NCBI RefSeq assembly: GCF_900109115.1
Contig: NZ_FNYV01000002.1
Location: 734,713 to 798,712, forward strand
Direction: 5' to 3'
From: Micromonospora phaseoli
GTDB taxonomy: Bacteria; Actinomycetota; Actinomycetes; Mycobacteriales; Micromonosporaceae
DNA length: 64,000 nt
Shown: one piece after another, positions 7,339-16,718 of the stretch
Layout: every line of letters starts with the position of its first letter
Numbering within the stretch: position 1 is the first letter of the stretch
The notes under the pieces: model-generated
Told to the model about the DNA's origin: nothing
Database searches by the model: none
The model's input: only the letters and a program-made list of their open reading frames with translations
Program-made: the position numbers and the translations under genes

Positions 7339-10300
7339 ATGAGCGTGACGGAGGACCGGCTGCTGAACCGACGGTGCACCCTCGTGGTCGCCGCAGCCGG
7401 CTACGGCAAGACCAGCGCCGTACGCGGCTGGTTGGTGGACCGTCCGGTGCGCTGGTGCGACGGCGCGGAAGCCATTCCCCTGGCCACCTCCGCTCCGGAG
7501 CGGCTCGCCGTCCTGGGCGCCCGGTGCGCCGTCGACCCGGCCGGAGACGAACCGGCCTGGCTGGTCCTGGACGACGTGCCACGGCTGTCCCACCGGCAGC
7601 TGCGGACGCTGCTGGACGCCGTGGAGCTGCTTGCACAGCGGCTGCGGATCGTGCTGCTGACCCGGTACCCGCCGGCAACGCACCGGATACCGGCGGGGCT
7701 GCTGACCGAGATCGGGCCGGCCGAGCTGACACTCTCGCCCGAACAGGTGTCGGCCCTGCTGGCCACCGATCACGGCCTGACCGACCCGACCCTCGCGACC
7801 CGGATCCACACCGCGACCGCCGGCTGGCCGGCGCTGGTCACGCTGGCCGCGAAGACGGCCAGCGCCAGCGGCGCGGACGGTGAGGACCTGGCCGGCCCCG
7901 GAACGCCGCTGGAGTCCTATCTGATGCGCGAAGTCCTGGCGGAGCTGCCGTCGCAGGCGCGCCAGCTGCTGCGGGACGCGGCGCACCTCGACCCGGTCCA
8001 CACCGACCTGTGCCAACTCCTCGGGCACCGGCGGGCCGGTCAGCTCCTGACCCAGCTGGTGCGCGCCGGTGTTCTCGGCCCGCTGACGGCGGGTGGCCCG
8101 CAGTACCGACTGGTGCCGGTCGTCGCCGACGTCGTCCGCCGGTGTCTGCCGATGGGCGCGCCCCAGACGCGACGCCTGCATTCGCGGGCGGCGACGTGGT
8201 ACGCCGGGCACGGCCTACTGATGCCGGCCCTGCGGTCGTTCGGGCGATCCGGTGCCGGCCAGGCCACGGCGGGCCTGCTCGCCGAGCACGGCACCGCCCT
8301 GCTCGCCTCGGGCGGCGCCGAGACCATCGTCGAGGCCTGCCGGTCGCTGCCGGAGCAGGCACTCACGGCCGACCTGCGGATGCTGCGCGGCGAAGCCCTG
8401 CAGATCCGGGGAGACTTCGACGCCGCGATCGCCGGGTACGGCACGCTGGCCGAGGACCGGGAGCACCTCGCGGCCGGACTCGCCTGGCGGTACGGACTCG
8501 TGCACTATCTGCGCGGCGATCCTCGGGCCGCCCTCGACGTCTTCCGACGCGGGCGGCTCGACGCGCAGCCGTCCACCGACAACGTGCGCCTGCTGGCGTG
8601 GGCCGCGGCGGCGTACTGGACGACCGGGGACGCCACCGCGTGCCGGGACCACGCGCACGGGGCATTGGCGGCGGCGGTCGCGGTCGGCGGCGACGACGCG
8701 CTCGCCGCCGCGCACGCGGCGTTGGCGCTGGAGGCCAAGCTGCGCGGCGACCGACCGGCCGCCGACGAGCATCACGAGAAGGCGCTGCGGGCCGCCGAGG
8801 CGGCCCGCGACACCGTGCAGGTCACCCGCATCCGAGCCAACCGTGCCTCCGCGCTGGTGGGTGAGGGCCGGTACGCCGAGGCGCTGGCCCAGCTACGGCC
8901 CGCGGTGGAGTTGGCCGACGCCAGCGGCAACGCCGCGATGCTCGCGCTGGCGCTCTGCAACGAGGGCACAGCCTACTTCCATCTCGGTCAGCTGGCCGAG
9001 GCGACGGCGTGCTACGAACGGGCCGTGCCGATCCTGCAACGGATGGGCTCGCACAAGGTGGCGTACGCCCTGGTGGGTCTGGGGGAGATCCACGCGTTGC
9101 GGGGTCGCGCCAGCCTGGCCCGGGCGGCGTTCGAGGAGGCGCTGCGGGCCAGCGAGCCCTTCAACGACCAGCAGGTTCAGCTGCCCGCCCTCGCCGGTCT
9201 GGCCCGGGTGCTGGTCGCCGAGGACGCCGGCGCGGCGATCGCCCTGGCCCAGCGGGCCGTCGATCTGGAACGCGGGCCGGACTCCGCCACCGCCCGGCTC
9301 GCGCTCGGCTGGGTGGCGCTGGAGACCGGTGACCGGGCCCGGGCGGCCGAGGTGGCGGTGACCGCCTCGGACGCCGCCCGCCGGCACCGCGACCGCGCGG
9401 CGCTGGCCGAGGCGCTGGAGCTTCGCGGGGCCGCCGCCACCGACCTGGCCGCCACCCGCCGCGCCTGGCGGGAGGGGGCGGCGATCCTGCGGGACATCGG
9501 CGCGCGGGTGGCGGCGGATCGGGTCGCGGTGCTGCTCGGTCGGCTGCCTGGGGCGGACCCGTCGGAGCGCCTCGGGGCCCACCTGGCCGCCGACCGGCTG
9601 GCGGCGCTCGGGGTACCGCCGCCCGGCCCGCGGCCCGCCGGCCCACGGGCGCGCATCCGCACCCTCGGCCGGTTCGAGCTGTACCTGGACGGCACGCCCG
9701 TGCCGGCCACGGCGTGGCAGTCGCGCAAGGCACGGGACCTGCTCCGGATCCTCGCGGCCCGGCGTGGTCGGGCGATCTCCCGGGAACAACTCGGCGAGCT
9801 GCTCTGGCCCGACCAGGACCCGGGTCGGGTCGGTCACCGGCTCTCCGTGGCGCTGTCCACCCTCCGCGCCGTGCTCGATCCCGAGCGGCGCGCGCCGACG
9901 GACCACTTCGTCGTCGCTGCGCACGCGAGCCTGGCCCTCGACCTCGGTCACGTGGAACTCGACATCGAGGAGTTCCTGACCGAGGCGGCGCACGGCCTGC
10001 ACCTGACCGCGCAGGGCGAGACCGCCCAGGGGCGGGCGGCACTGCTGCTCGCCGAGCGGCGCTACCGGGGCGAGTTCCTGGAGGACGAGCCGTACGACGA
10101 CTGGGCTGCGTCGACGCGCGTCGAGGCGCGTCGGGTCTACCTGCGGGTGGTGCGTGAGCTGGCGCGTGGCCGGCACGACATCGACGAGACGGTCCGCCTG
10201 CTCGGCCGCGCCCTGGAGCTGGAGCCCTACGACGAGGGGGTGCACGGCGAGTTCATCAGGACGCTGGTGGCGGCGGGCCGGCACGGCGAGGCCGCACAGG

Positions 10301-10386
10301 CGTACCGGCGCTACGCGGAGGCGATGCGCGCGATCGGGGTACGGGCCCGCGCCCGCGACGAGCTGCCCGAGGCGCCGCCGAGCTGA
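7339..10386 (+). CDS. MalT/LuxR-like ATPase fused to SARP (BTAD) regulator
   Basis: A 1015-aa signal-transducing ATPase-type transcription regulator. Residues about 10-300 form a STAND/AAA domain (Walker A AAGYGKT at about 19-25, Walker B WLVLDDVP). About 320-770 is Ala/Leu-rich and made of TPR-like helical repeats. About 775-1010 is the SARP part: an OmpR-like winged helix (IRTLGRFELYLDG, SRKARDLLRILAARRGRAI, LGELLWPD) followed by a BTAD domain (RRYRGEFLEDEPYDDWA, YRRYAEAMR). Such proteins often activate secondary-metabolite or catabolic genes, but no biosynthetic cluster adjoins it, so the target is unknown. ATG 7339 has GGAAGG six bases upstream; longer starts would run into the promoter region of the secreted protein. 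Confidence 0.88.
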   Translation: MSVTEDRLLNRRCTLVVAAAGYGKTSAVRGWLVDRPVRWCDGAEAIPLATSAPERLAVLGARCAVDPAGDEPAWLVLDDVPRLSHRQLRTLLDAVELLAQRLRIVLLTRYPPATHRIPAGLLTEIGPAELTLSPEQVSALLATDHGLTDPTLATRIHTATAGWPALVTLAAKTASASGADGEDLAGPGTPLESYLMREVLAELPSQARQLLRDAAHLDPVHTDLCQLLGHRRAGQLLTQLVRAGVLGPLTAGGPQYRLVPVVADVVRRCLPMGAPQTRRLHSRAATWYAGHGLLMPALRSFGRSGAGQATAGLLAEHGTALLASGGAETIVEACRSLPEQALTADLRMLRGEALQIRGDFDAAIAGYGTLAEDREHLAAGLAWRYGLVHYLRGDPRAALDVFRRGRLDAQPSTDNVRLLAWAAAAYWTTGDATACRDHAHGALAAAVAVGGDDALAAAHAALALEAKLRGDRPAADEHHEKALRAAEAARDTVQVTRIRANRASALVGEGRYAEALAQLRPAVELADASGNAAMLALALCNEGTAYFHLGQLAEATACYERAVPILQRMGSHKVAYALVGLGEIHALRGRASLARAAFEEALRASEPFNDQQVQLPALAGLARVLVAEDAGAAIALAQRAVDLERGPDSATARLALGWVALETGDRARAAEVAVTASDAARRHRDRAALAEALELRGAAATDLAATRRAWREGAAILRDIGARVAADRVAVLLGRLPGADPSERLGAHLAADRLAALGVPPPGPRPAGPRARIRTLGRFELYLDGTPVPATAWQSRKARDLLRILAARRGRAISREQLGELLWPDQDPGRVGHRLSVALSTLRAVLDPERRAPTDHFVVAAHASLALDLGHVELDIEEFLTEAAHGLHLTAQGETAQGRAALLLAERRYRGEFLEDEPYDDWAASTRVEARRVYLRVVRELARGRHDIDETVRLLGRALELEPYDEGVHGEFIRTLVAAGRHGEAAQAYRRYAEAMRAIGVRARARDELPEAPPS

Positions 10387-10404
10387 TCATCCGCAGCATC
10401 GGCG

Positions 10405-11655
10405 TCACCGGGCGGCGGGGGTGGATCCGATGGTCACCACCCGCACCCAGTCGGGTGGCGAGTCCGGCAGGTAGTCGGGATCGTCCTCGTGACACCGGGA
10501 CTCGCGGGGAAACAGCCCCACCACCGTGCGGCAGGGTGGTCGCGAGGTCGGCCACGGCGTCTGCCCGTCGGTCAGCGCGACGATGACGTCCGGGCAGCGT
10601 CGGCTCCGCAACGCACGGGCAAAACCGGCGCGCAGGTCGGTGCCGCCCCCGCCGACCAGCGGGATGTCCTCGGCCCGGCACAGCGGACGGACGACCCGGG
10701 CCGCCGCGTCGCAGGGCAGCACGGTCACCAGGTCACGCCGACCGCCCACGGCCCGGGAGATGGCGGCGACCTCGAGCAGCGCGCTGCCCAGTTCGGCATC
10801 GCTGACCGAGCCGGAGGTGTCGACGATGACGCAGACCTGTGGCGGTCGGCGTCGCAGCGCCGGCAGGACCACGCCGGGCAGGCCGGCGGCGCGCCGCGAC
10901 GGTCGGCCGTAGGTGTAGTCCTCGCCCACGCCGGACGCGGAGACCGCCGAGCGGACGGCCGCGCCCAGCAGCTCCCGCCACGGTTGCGGGGGATGGAACG
11001 CCTGCTCCGCCCACCGCCGCCAGCCCTGGGGCACGCTTCCCGGGCGGCCGTTGATGCCCTCGGCCACCCGGAACCGCACCGCGTCGCGTTCCTGCGCGCT
11101 GAGCCCGTCCGCTCCGTCCGGCCCGAGGTCCCACCCCCGCTCCAATCCGTCGGCGCCGCTGCCACAGTCCAGCCAGGCCAGGTGCTGGGTACGCGGCCCG
11201 AGCCGGAACTGCCGCAGGTAGTCCTCCATCAGCTGCCCCTCGGGCAGTTGCAGGCTGCCGGGGTCGACGGCGCCGTCGGGACGGGCCAGCCCGTCGCCGA
11301 AGATGTCGTCGTTGATCTCGCAGTCCGCCGCGATGTTCATCCGCAGCCGCTCCCCCGGCCCGGTCAGGCCGCGTTCCCTGGCCACCCGGTCACCCCGCCC
11401 GTGGTGGTCCCGGAGCAGGTGCGTGACCTCGTGCACCCACACCCCGGCGAGCTCCTCCACCGGGGTCCGGTCCACGAACATCGGCGAGACGTAGCACCGC
11501 CAGTGCCGGTCCACCGCCATGGTCGGCACCCGCCGGGACTCGACCACGTGCAGGGCGAACAGCGCCGTAGCCAGGTAGGGCCGGACCCGGGCGGCGTGCA
11601 GCCGGGCGGTGAAGAGCTTGTCCCGGTCCAGCGTCCGGGTGAGCTCGGCGCTCAT
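10405..11655 (-). CDS. Metallopeptidase-like/VWA-like protein (DUF2201 type)
   Basis: A 416-aa cytoplasmic protein. The N-terminal half has a zincin-type motif, HEVTHLLRDHH (about residues 95-105), in a putative metallopeptidase domain. The C-terminal part is a VWA-like domain with a MIDAS-type sequence VIVDTSGSVSDAE, an LPCDAAA strand and VIVALTDGQTPWP. This two-part protein is known to accompany MoxR-type AAA ATPases, and its ATG overlaps the stop of the MoxR gene (ATGA). The pair probably remodels or metallates other proteins; the client is unknown. It is the last gene of a three-gene operon and converges on the SARP regulator with only 18 bp between stop codons. Confidence 0.87.
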   Translation of the reverse strand: MSAELTRTLDRDKLFTARLHAARVRPYLATALFALHVVESRRVPTMAVDRHWRCYVSPMFVDRTPVEELAGVWVHEVTHLLRDHHGRGDRVARERGLTGPGERLRMNIAADCEINDDIFGDGLARPDGAVDPGSLQLPEGQLMEDYLRQFRLGPRTQHLAWLDCGSGADGLERGWDLGPDGADGLSAQERDAVRFRVAEGINGRPGSVPQGWRRWAEQAFHPPQPWRELLGAAVRSAVSASGVGEDYTYGRPSRRAAGLPGVVLPALRRRPPQVCVIVDTSGSVSDAELGSALLEVAAISRAVGGRRDLVTVLPCDAAARVVRPLCRAEDIPLVGGGGTDLRAGFARALRSRRCPDVIVALTDGQTPWPTSRPPCRTVVGLFPRESRCHEDDPDYLPDSPPDWVRVVTIGSTPAAR

Positions 11656-12884
11656 CGGCGGGCACCGGCCGCGATCCGGGCTGCCACCTGGTCCGCCCGA
11701 CGCGACAGGGAGACCACCCCGGCGAGTCGCTCGATCGACGCGGGCACGTCCCAGTCGTCCCGGCGCAGCCCGGCCAGGGTGGACGCGGGGACGACCACCA
11801 CGTCCGGGGCACCCGTCTCCAGCGCCCGGACCAGCAACGCCCAGGCCGCATCCCAGCGCGACCGTTCCGGCCGCCGGCGTACCGCCTCCACCACGCCGTC
11901 CAGCACGATCTGGCGCAGGTCACCCCGCTCGGGCAGCACCGCGGCGGTCGGATCGGCCAGCAGCACCTCCGGGTCCGGCAGGTCCATCCGGTCCAGGCTG
12001 GCCAGCAGCTCCAGCCCCGGCCCGTCCCCCACGGTGCCCCGTACCAGCATCGACAGGACCTCTCTGGAGGTGTCGGCGGCGGTGGCGAAGGCGATCAGGC
12101 GCAGGGTCATCTCCCAGCTGCGCGGCGACGGCCACGGGCCGCCCCGATCGGCCTCGCCGGTGGGCAGCCGGTGCACGAGCGTCGGGCGGGCCGAGAGGAG
12201 TCCGCACACCGCGCGGCGGGCGAAGGTGACCGCCTGCGGCAGTTGGTGCGGGTCGAGCCGGGGCAGTGTCGCCTGCGGCCAGGTGCCGGCCATGCCACGT
12301 ACGACGACCTCGTGGTCGTGGGTCCACCGGAGGTGCACGAAGCGGTTGGCCAGCGGCGGGCTGAGTTCCCAGCCGTCGGCCGCCGAGGATCGCGGATTGG
12401 CGGCGGCCACGATCCGCACCTCGGCCGGCAGGCACAGGCTGCCGATCCGCCGTTCCAGCACGAGGCGGAGCAGGGCCGCCTGCACGGCGGGTGGGGCGGT
12501 CGACAGCTCGTCCAGGAACAGCAGGCCACGGCCGGCGTCGACCAGGCGAACCGCCCAGTCCGGTGGTGCCATCGGGACACCCTGGGTCGCCGGATCGTCA
12601 CCGACGACCGGCAGTCCGGAGAAGTCGGAGGGCTCGTGGACGCTGGCGATCACCGTCGTGAGTGGCAGGTCCAGGGTGGTGGCGAGCTGCGTGAGCGCGG
12701 CGGTCTTGCCGATTCCCGGTTCACCCCAAAGCAGCACCGGCAGGTCGGCGGCGACGGCCAGGGTCAGTGCCTCCAACTGCGGGTCGAAACGGGGCTCGGT
12801 GGTCGTGTCGGCGAGCAGCGCGAGCAGGTCGGCGGCGACGTCCAACTGCCGGGTCGGGTCGGTCGAGGTACGGGTGGCACGCAT
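11652..12884 (-). CDS. MoxR-type AAA+ ATPase
   Basis: A 410-aa AAA+ chaperone-like ATPase. Walker A is GEPGIGKT (about 54-61), Walker B is LLFLDELST, and sensor 1 is VAAANPRSSAAD. The segment PLTTVIASVHEPSDFSGLP is typical of MoxR proteins. The family works with VWA-domain partners to assemble or activate complexes, and the following, overlapping gene encodes one. The preceding gene, separated by 67 bp, encodes an unknown protein that probably completes the system. Confidence 0.9.
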   Translation of the reverse strand: MRATRTSTDPTRQLDVAADLLALLADTTTEPRFDPQLEALTLAVAADLPVLLWGEPGIGKTAALTQLATTLDLPLTTVIASVHEPSDFSGLPVVGDDPATQGVPMAPPDWAVRLVDAGRGLLFLDELSTAPPAVQAALLRLVLERRIGSLCLPAEVRIVAAANPRSSAADGWELSPPLANRFVHLRWTHDHEVVVRGMAGTWPQATLPRLDPHQLPQAVTFARRAVCGLLSARPTLVHRLPTGEADRGGPWPSPRSWEMTLRLIAFATAADTSREVLSMLVRGTVGDGPGLELLASLDRMDLPDPEVLLADPTAAVLPERGDLRQIVLDGVVEAVRRRPERSRWDAAWALLVRALETGAPDVVVVPASTLAGLRRDDWDVPASIERLAGVVSLSRRADQVAARIAAGARR

Positions 12885-12941
12885 GTGGGATCACCTTGTG
12901 GTCGCGACGGGGCCGACCTCAGGCCGGCCGTGAGGAAGAGG

Positions 12942-12961
12942 TCTCCGCTGGTCAGCGGAGA
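12942..12961. other. Small hairpin at stop codon inside the MoxR operon
   Basis: TCTCCGCT and AGCGGAGA, an 8-bp stem with a 4-nt loop, span the TGA of the 458-aa gene. It could lower readthrough into the MoxR gene or stabilise the mRNA end; the short stem makes this uncertain. Confidence 0.4.
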
Positions 12962-14328
12962 GTGGTGTGGCGCGGGTGGGAGCGACAGTCGCGCTTGGCT
13001 GTCCAGTCCCGGACGGAGGGGGGAGGTGCGTGTCCGGTCAGCCCGGCCCGGAACATTCCGTACGCGAGTCGCCGCTGCGCGGCGTTCTCCAACTCCTGCC
13101 GCAGGTTTCCGTCCCGCAGCAACGCGTCGGGTCCGAGCAGGGCCCCGACGGCGGCCAGCGCACCGGTGATGTCCCCGTGGTCCAGCCGGGCCCGGACGTC
13201 GGGAAGGCAGGCCGGGTTGCGGTGCGCCTCGTCGATCGCCCGGAGGCAGGCCAGCGGGGTACCGGTCAGGGCGGCCAGCAGCTCCTCCCGGTGGATCTCG
13301 GCCCGGTCGTGATCCAGGGGGGTGAGTACCCCGTCCACCAGGCCGATCCGGTGCCAGCCGCCCCCGCAGGCCACCATCGGCTGCGCGACCACCGGGTCCG
13401 CAGGTGATCCGGTCGGCTGGATACCGGGCACGAGCGCCGATGCCACCAGCGGGTGGAGTTGGTCGACGTCGATCAGTCCCCGGCGCAGCAGTTCGAGATC
13501 GGGCGGTATCCAGGTCGCGGCGTCCGGCAGCACCGGCAGCGTCGCGGGAGCCGCCCGGCCGGTCCGGGCCGTCCGGATGCTCGGCGAGCGGTTGGCGGCG
13601 GCCGGTGCGACGTCCAGCACGAGTCGACGTCGTGCCCCCAGCCGCACCATGACCGAACCGCTGGTCAGGCCCTCGGCCCGGAGCAGCAGGTCAGCCTCGG
13701 CCGCCCACTGGCGCACGGCGTATCCGCGGGCCCGCAGGTCGGCCCAGCACGGGGCGGGACTGTCCGCGGTGGGTACTGGCTGCACACCTGACCGGCTGGC
13801 CAACTCGTCGGCCCGGCGCACGTCCCAGAGGTGTCGGTGCAGGTCGAGACGGAACCGACGATCTGGGCGGGAGTGCGGATGCGGGCTGTGGTTGTCGTCC
13901 CGGCCTCCGGTCCACAGCGCCAGGCTGAATCGTTGGCCCGCGTCTGCCCAGGCCGGTGGCGTCCGGGCCACGAGGTGCACCGGCTCGGCGCCGTCGCGTT
14001 CGGATACCGGGTACCGGGCCAGCGAGACGGTCAGTGCCGGCCGCAGCAGCCCGTCCGGAGCGACTCGCGGCAGGTGCCAGCGCAGCAGGTCGGGTGCGAG
14101 GTGTCGGAGATCGGTTCGGAGGACGGCGGCCAGCTGCCGGCCATGCTGACGGGCCACGGCGCGCAGGTTCAGGTCGACGTCGACGCGGGCAGCGGCGCAC
14201 GCCCCGGCCCAGTCACCGGTACGGCGACGAGCCGTCGCGTCCTTGATCATGGAGGGCGGCACGGCGTACTCGCGTACCTGCCGCCAGAGGGAGAGGCGGG
14301 ATTCCGCGTTCGCGGCCGGGGAGCGCAT
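12952..14328 (-). CDS. Unknown protein, first gene of MoxR/VWA operon
   Basis: A 458-aa soluble protein with no family I recognise. It lacks a signal peptide and membrane segments. Trp- and Arg-rich stretches (LSLWRQVREYAVPPSM, WAGACAAARVDVD, LRRGLIDVDQLHPLVA, LACLRAIDEAHRNP) suggest an all-helical adaptor or scaffold. No nucleotide or metal motif is evident. It is co-oriented with and directly upstream of the MoxR ATPase and the metallopeptidase/VWA gene, so it is a candidate substrate-recognition partner (inference). ATG 14328 has GGTGA just upstream; a GTG two codons earlier (14334) is the alternative. A small hairpin (12942-12961) covers its stop codon. Confidence 0.75.
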   Translation of the reverse strand: MRSPAANAESRLSLWRQVREYAVPPSMIKDATARRRTGDWAGACAAARVDVDLNLRAVARQHGRQLAAVLRTDLRHLAPDLLRWHLPRVAPDGLLRPALTVSLARYPVSERDGAEPVHLVARTPPAWADAGQRFSLALWTGGRDDNHSPHPHSRPDRRFRLDLHRHLWDVRRADELASRSGVQPVPTADSPAPCWADLRARGYAVRQWAAEADLLLRAEGLTSGSVMVRLGARRRLVLDVAPAAANRSPSIRTARTGRAAPATLPVLPDAATWIPPDLELLRRGLIDVDQLHPLVASALVPGIQPTGSPADPVVAQPMVACGGGWHRIGLVDGVLTPLDHDRAEIHREELLAALTGTPLACLRAIDEAHRNPACLPDVRARLDHGDITGALAAVGALLGPDALLRDGNLRQELENAAQRRLAYGMFRAGLTGHAPPPSVRDWTAKRDCRSHPRHTTLR

Positions 14329-14481
14329 CAGCACTCACCATGCACGAACGGGACCCCCAATCTGAGAGAGAGGTTCATCGCGCCGGAGCCTAACGCCTCG
14401 CCGTGGACTTCGCCACACCCTTCGGGCCGGCGGCGACACCGCGAACCCCCCGACCTCCCGATATCGCCATGCATCTATTGA

Positions 14482-14995
14482 CAGACCAGGTTACCGGCCA
14501 ACGGCGTCACCAACCGGACCGGCGACGTGGTGGCCAACGGCCGCAACGCCATCATCAACGGCATCCGCGCCCAGTCCGGTTGGGCGAGCACCGTCCACAC
14601 CCGCGTCGACGGCACCGTGCTGCGGGTGCTGGCACCGGGCAAGGCGGCCGGCGCCGGCCTGTTCAGCCCCATCTACCTGGACCCGTACATCGCCTCGGCG
14701 TGGAACGCGTACACCACCCGGACACTCACCGTGGCGCCGTTCGGCGACCGGCCCGACCCGGACCCTGTGCGCGGCGCTCAACCGGGGCACCCTCGGCACC
14801 ATCCACACCCAGCCCAGCACCAACACGGCCGAGTTCTACCGGAGCAACCCGACCACCCACTACGCCCGGATCATCCACGCCAACATGCGCGACGGCAAGG
14901 CGTACGCGTTCGCCTTCGACGACGTCGGGGCCTTCGAGTCGCTGGTGCACGACGGCGACCCTCGTGCGGCCGGTCTGATCCTCAGCCCGTTCTGA
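14482..14995 (+). pseudogene. GH64 beta-1,3-glucanase remnant
   Basis: Two adjacent reading frames encode parts of a family 64 glucan endo-1,3-beta-glucosidase. Frame 1 (14482-about 14755) reads NGIRAQSGWASTVHT, TVLRVLAPGKAAGAGLFSP, AYTTRTLTVAPFGDRP. Frame 2 (about 14765-14995) reads CAALNRGTLGTIHTQPST, HYARIIHANMRDGKAYAF, FDDVGAFESLVHDGDP and ends in a natural-looking LILSPF stop. Between them the central 40-60 residues normally present are missing and the frame changes; an in-frame TGA (14479-14481) closes the 5' side and no start or signal peptide remains. The gene is therefore broken by 5' truncation plus internal deletion. The family assignment comes from recall of GH64 sequence motifs. 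Confidence 0.75.
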
Positions 14996-15022
14996 CCGCG
15001 CAGGCCCCGCCGATCCGCCCGC

Positions 15023-15045
15023 CGGTGTGCCGAACCGACACACCG
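15023..15045. terminator. Weak hairpin between convergent ends
   Basis: CGGTGTG (15023-15029) and CACACCG (15039-15045) pair with a 9-nt loop, between the GH64 remnant and the end of the ABC permease gene. The stem is short, so it is a weak candidate. Confidence 0.4.
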
Positions 15046-15059
15046 ACGGGTCCGACGCG

Positions 15060-16718
15060 TCAGGCGCCGCCAGCCAGATCGCGTCGACGGAACACGGTCA
15101 CGGCGGCCTGGACCAACCCGCCGGCCAGCACGGCCAGCACCACGACCGCGACCACGCTGACCTCCTCCAGGGGGTACTCCCCGACGTGCTCGAACGGCGA
15201 CAGCCGCAGCGCGCCCTCCGGAATCTCGAGGATCGGGGCGAAGTACCCGGCGATCAGCCCGTAGCCGAGCACCACCCAGACCACCGGCAACGCCCTCGGG
15301 GCCGCCGCGTACAGCAGGGCGGCTGCGGCGAGGACCAGCCAGACCGCCGGGGTGTGCGCGAGGTGGCCGAGCACCAGGTCACCGAGGAGCCCCGCGTCGC
15401 CGGTGCTCACCGCCGCTCCGATCCCCATGCCCAGGCCGGCGACGAGCAGCAGCCACGGTACGCCGAGCGCCGCCACCGCCACGTGGCTGCCGAGCCAGGC
15501 CCGGCGGCTCACCGCGGTGGCGAGAACCGACTCGGCCCGTCCCTCGGCCTCCTCGGCGCGCAGGCTCTGCACCGCCAGCACCGCGTAGACCCCGACGGTG
15601 AGCGCCATCGTCAGGCCCAACATGCCGAGGAATCCGGCCAGCAGATTGTCCGCACCGCCAATGATGGCCACCAGGTCCTCGGGTGCGTTCTCGAAACCGT
15701 CGAGCATCGGCTGGGTGAACGAGCCGTAGGCCAGGCCGGCGACCAGCAGCGAGGCGCTCCAGCCGATCAGGCTGGCCCGGTGCAGCCGGAATGCCAGCGC
15801 GAACGGGCTGGCCAGCCAGGCCGCGGCCCGCGGCGAGCCCGGGCGCGGCGGCACCAGGCCGGCGCCGAAGTCCCGGCGCGCCGACAGCGCGAAGCCGATC
15901 GCGGTGGCGGCCGCCGTGAACGCCAGCGAGACGGCCAGTGGCCACCAACGATCATGGACGTACGGCGCGGTCTGCTGGGACCAGCCGATCGGGGACAACC
16001 AGGACAGCCAGGACGGGCCGCTGCCCTGCACCGCCGCCATGTCGCCCAGTCCGCGCAGCACGAACGCGGCGCCCAGCGCGGCGCCGGCCATGCCGGAGGC
16101 GGCCCGTGGGTACTCCGACAGTTGGGCGGTGACCGCGGCGACACCCGCGAAGGCGAGCGCCACCGCGCCGACGGAGGCGCCGAACAGCAGCGATCCGCCC
16201 GGGTCGTACCCCCGGCTGATCAGCAGCCCGCCGATCAGCAGCGCGACCAGCAGCGCCATCGTGGCGGCGAGGGCCAGCGCGGCGGTGAGCTGGGCGTACC
16301 GGCCGACCACGTTGGCGCGGACCAGCTCGGCCCGGCCGGAGCGCTCCTCGGCCCGGGTGTGCCGCACCACGGTGAGCAGGCCCATCAGGGCGGCTCCGAC
16401 CGCCACATAGAGGCCGTACTGGCCGGCGAGGAAACGTTCGAGGGTCAGCTCGTCGAACCCGAAACCGCGCCCACCGAAGAGTGCGCCGGCGGGGCTGCCG
16501 GTGAAGGCGGTCATCCCCGCCAGGTCGGCCGGGCTCTGCACGATGGTGTCCAGCGCGGTGGCGAAGTACGTCATCAGCAGGGTCAGGCCGAGCGTCCACG
16601 CCGGGAAGCGGATCCGGTCGCGGCGCAGCATGAACCGCAGCAGGGTGCCGGTGCCGGTGACGGCGCTCGCCCGGCGGGCCAGGGCGGGCACCGAGCGGCT
16701 GGCGGTCGCGGTGGTCAT
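15060..16718 (-). CDS. ABC exporter permease, polyketide-antibiotic exporter type
   Basis: A 552-aa, roughly 12-TM permease. The two halves each have about six membrane segments, with [18 protein letters not shown] before TM1 and [18 protein letters not shown] mid-protein as the two cytoplasmic entry helices; the [17 protein letters not shown] and [20 protein letters not shown] stretches are the paired coupling loops. This matches the double-length permeases of actinomycete antibiotic exporters. Its ATG overlaps the stop of the ATPase gene. It is probably controlled by the adjacent TetR repressor. Confidence 0.9.
   Translation of the reverse strand: MTTATASRSVPALARRASAVTGTGTLLRFMLRRDRIRFPAWTLGLTLLMTYFATALDTIVQSPADLAGMTAFTGSPAGALFGGRGFGFDELTLERFLAGQYGLYVAVGAALMGLLTVVRHTRAEERSGRAELVRANVVGRYAQLTAALALAATMALLVALLIGGLLISRGYDPGGSLLFGASVGAVALAFAGVAAVTAQLSEYPRAASGMAGAALGAAFVLRGLGDMAAVQGSGPSWLSWLSPIGWSQQTAPYVHDRWWPLAVSLAFTAAATAIGFALSARRDFGAGLVPPRPGSPRAAAWLASPFALAFRLHRASLIGWSASLLVAGLAYGSFTQPMLDGFENAPEDLVAIIGGADNLLAGFLGMLGLTMALTVGVYAVLAVQSLRAEEAEGRAESVLATAVSRRAWLGSHVAVAALGVPWLLLVAGLGMGIGAAVSTGDAGLLGDLVLGHLAHTPAVWLVLAAAALLYAAAPRALPVVWVVLGYGLIAGYFAPILEIPEGALRLSPFEHVGEYPLEEVSVVAVVVLAVLAGGLVQAAVTVFRRRDLAGGA

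Noticed and set aside
8893..10284. A 463-codon minus-strand frame opposite the SARP regulator
   Set aside because: No domain or SD, Arg/Gly/Pro-rich, and antisense to clear SARP motifs.
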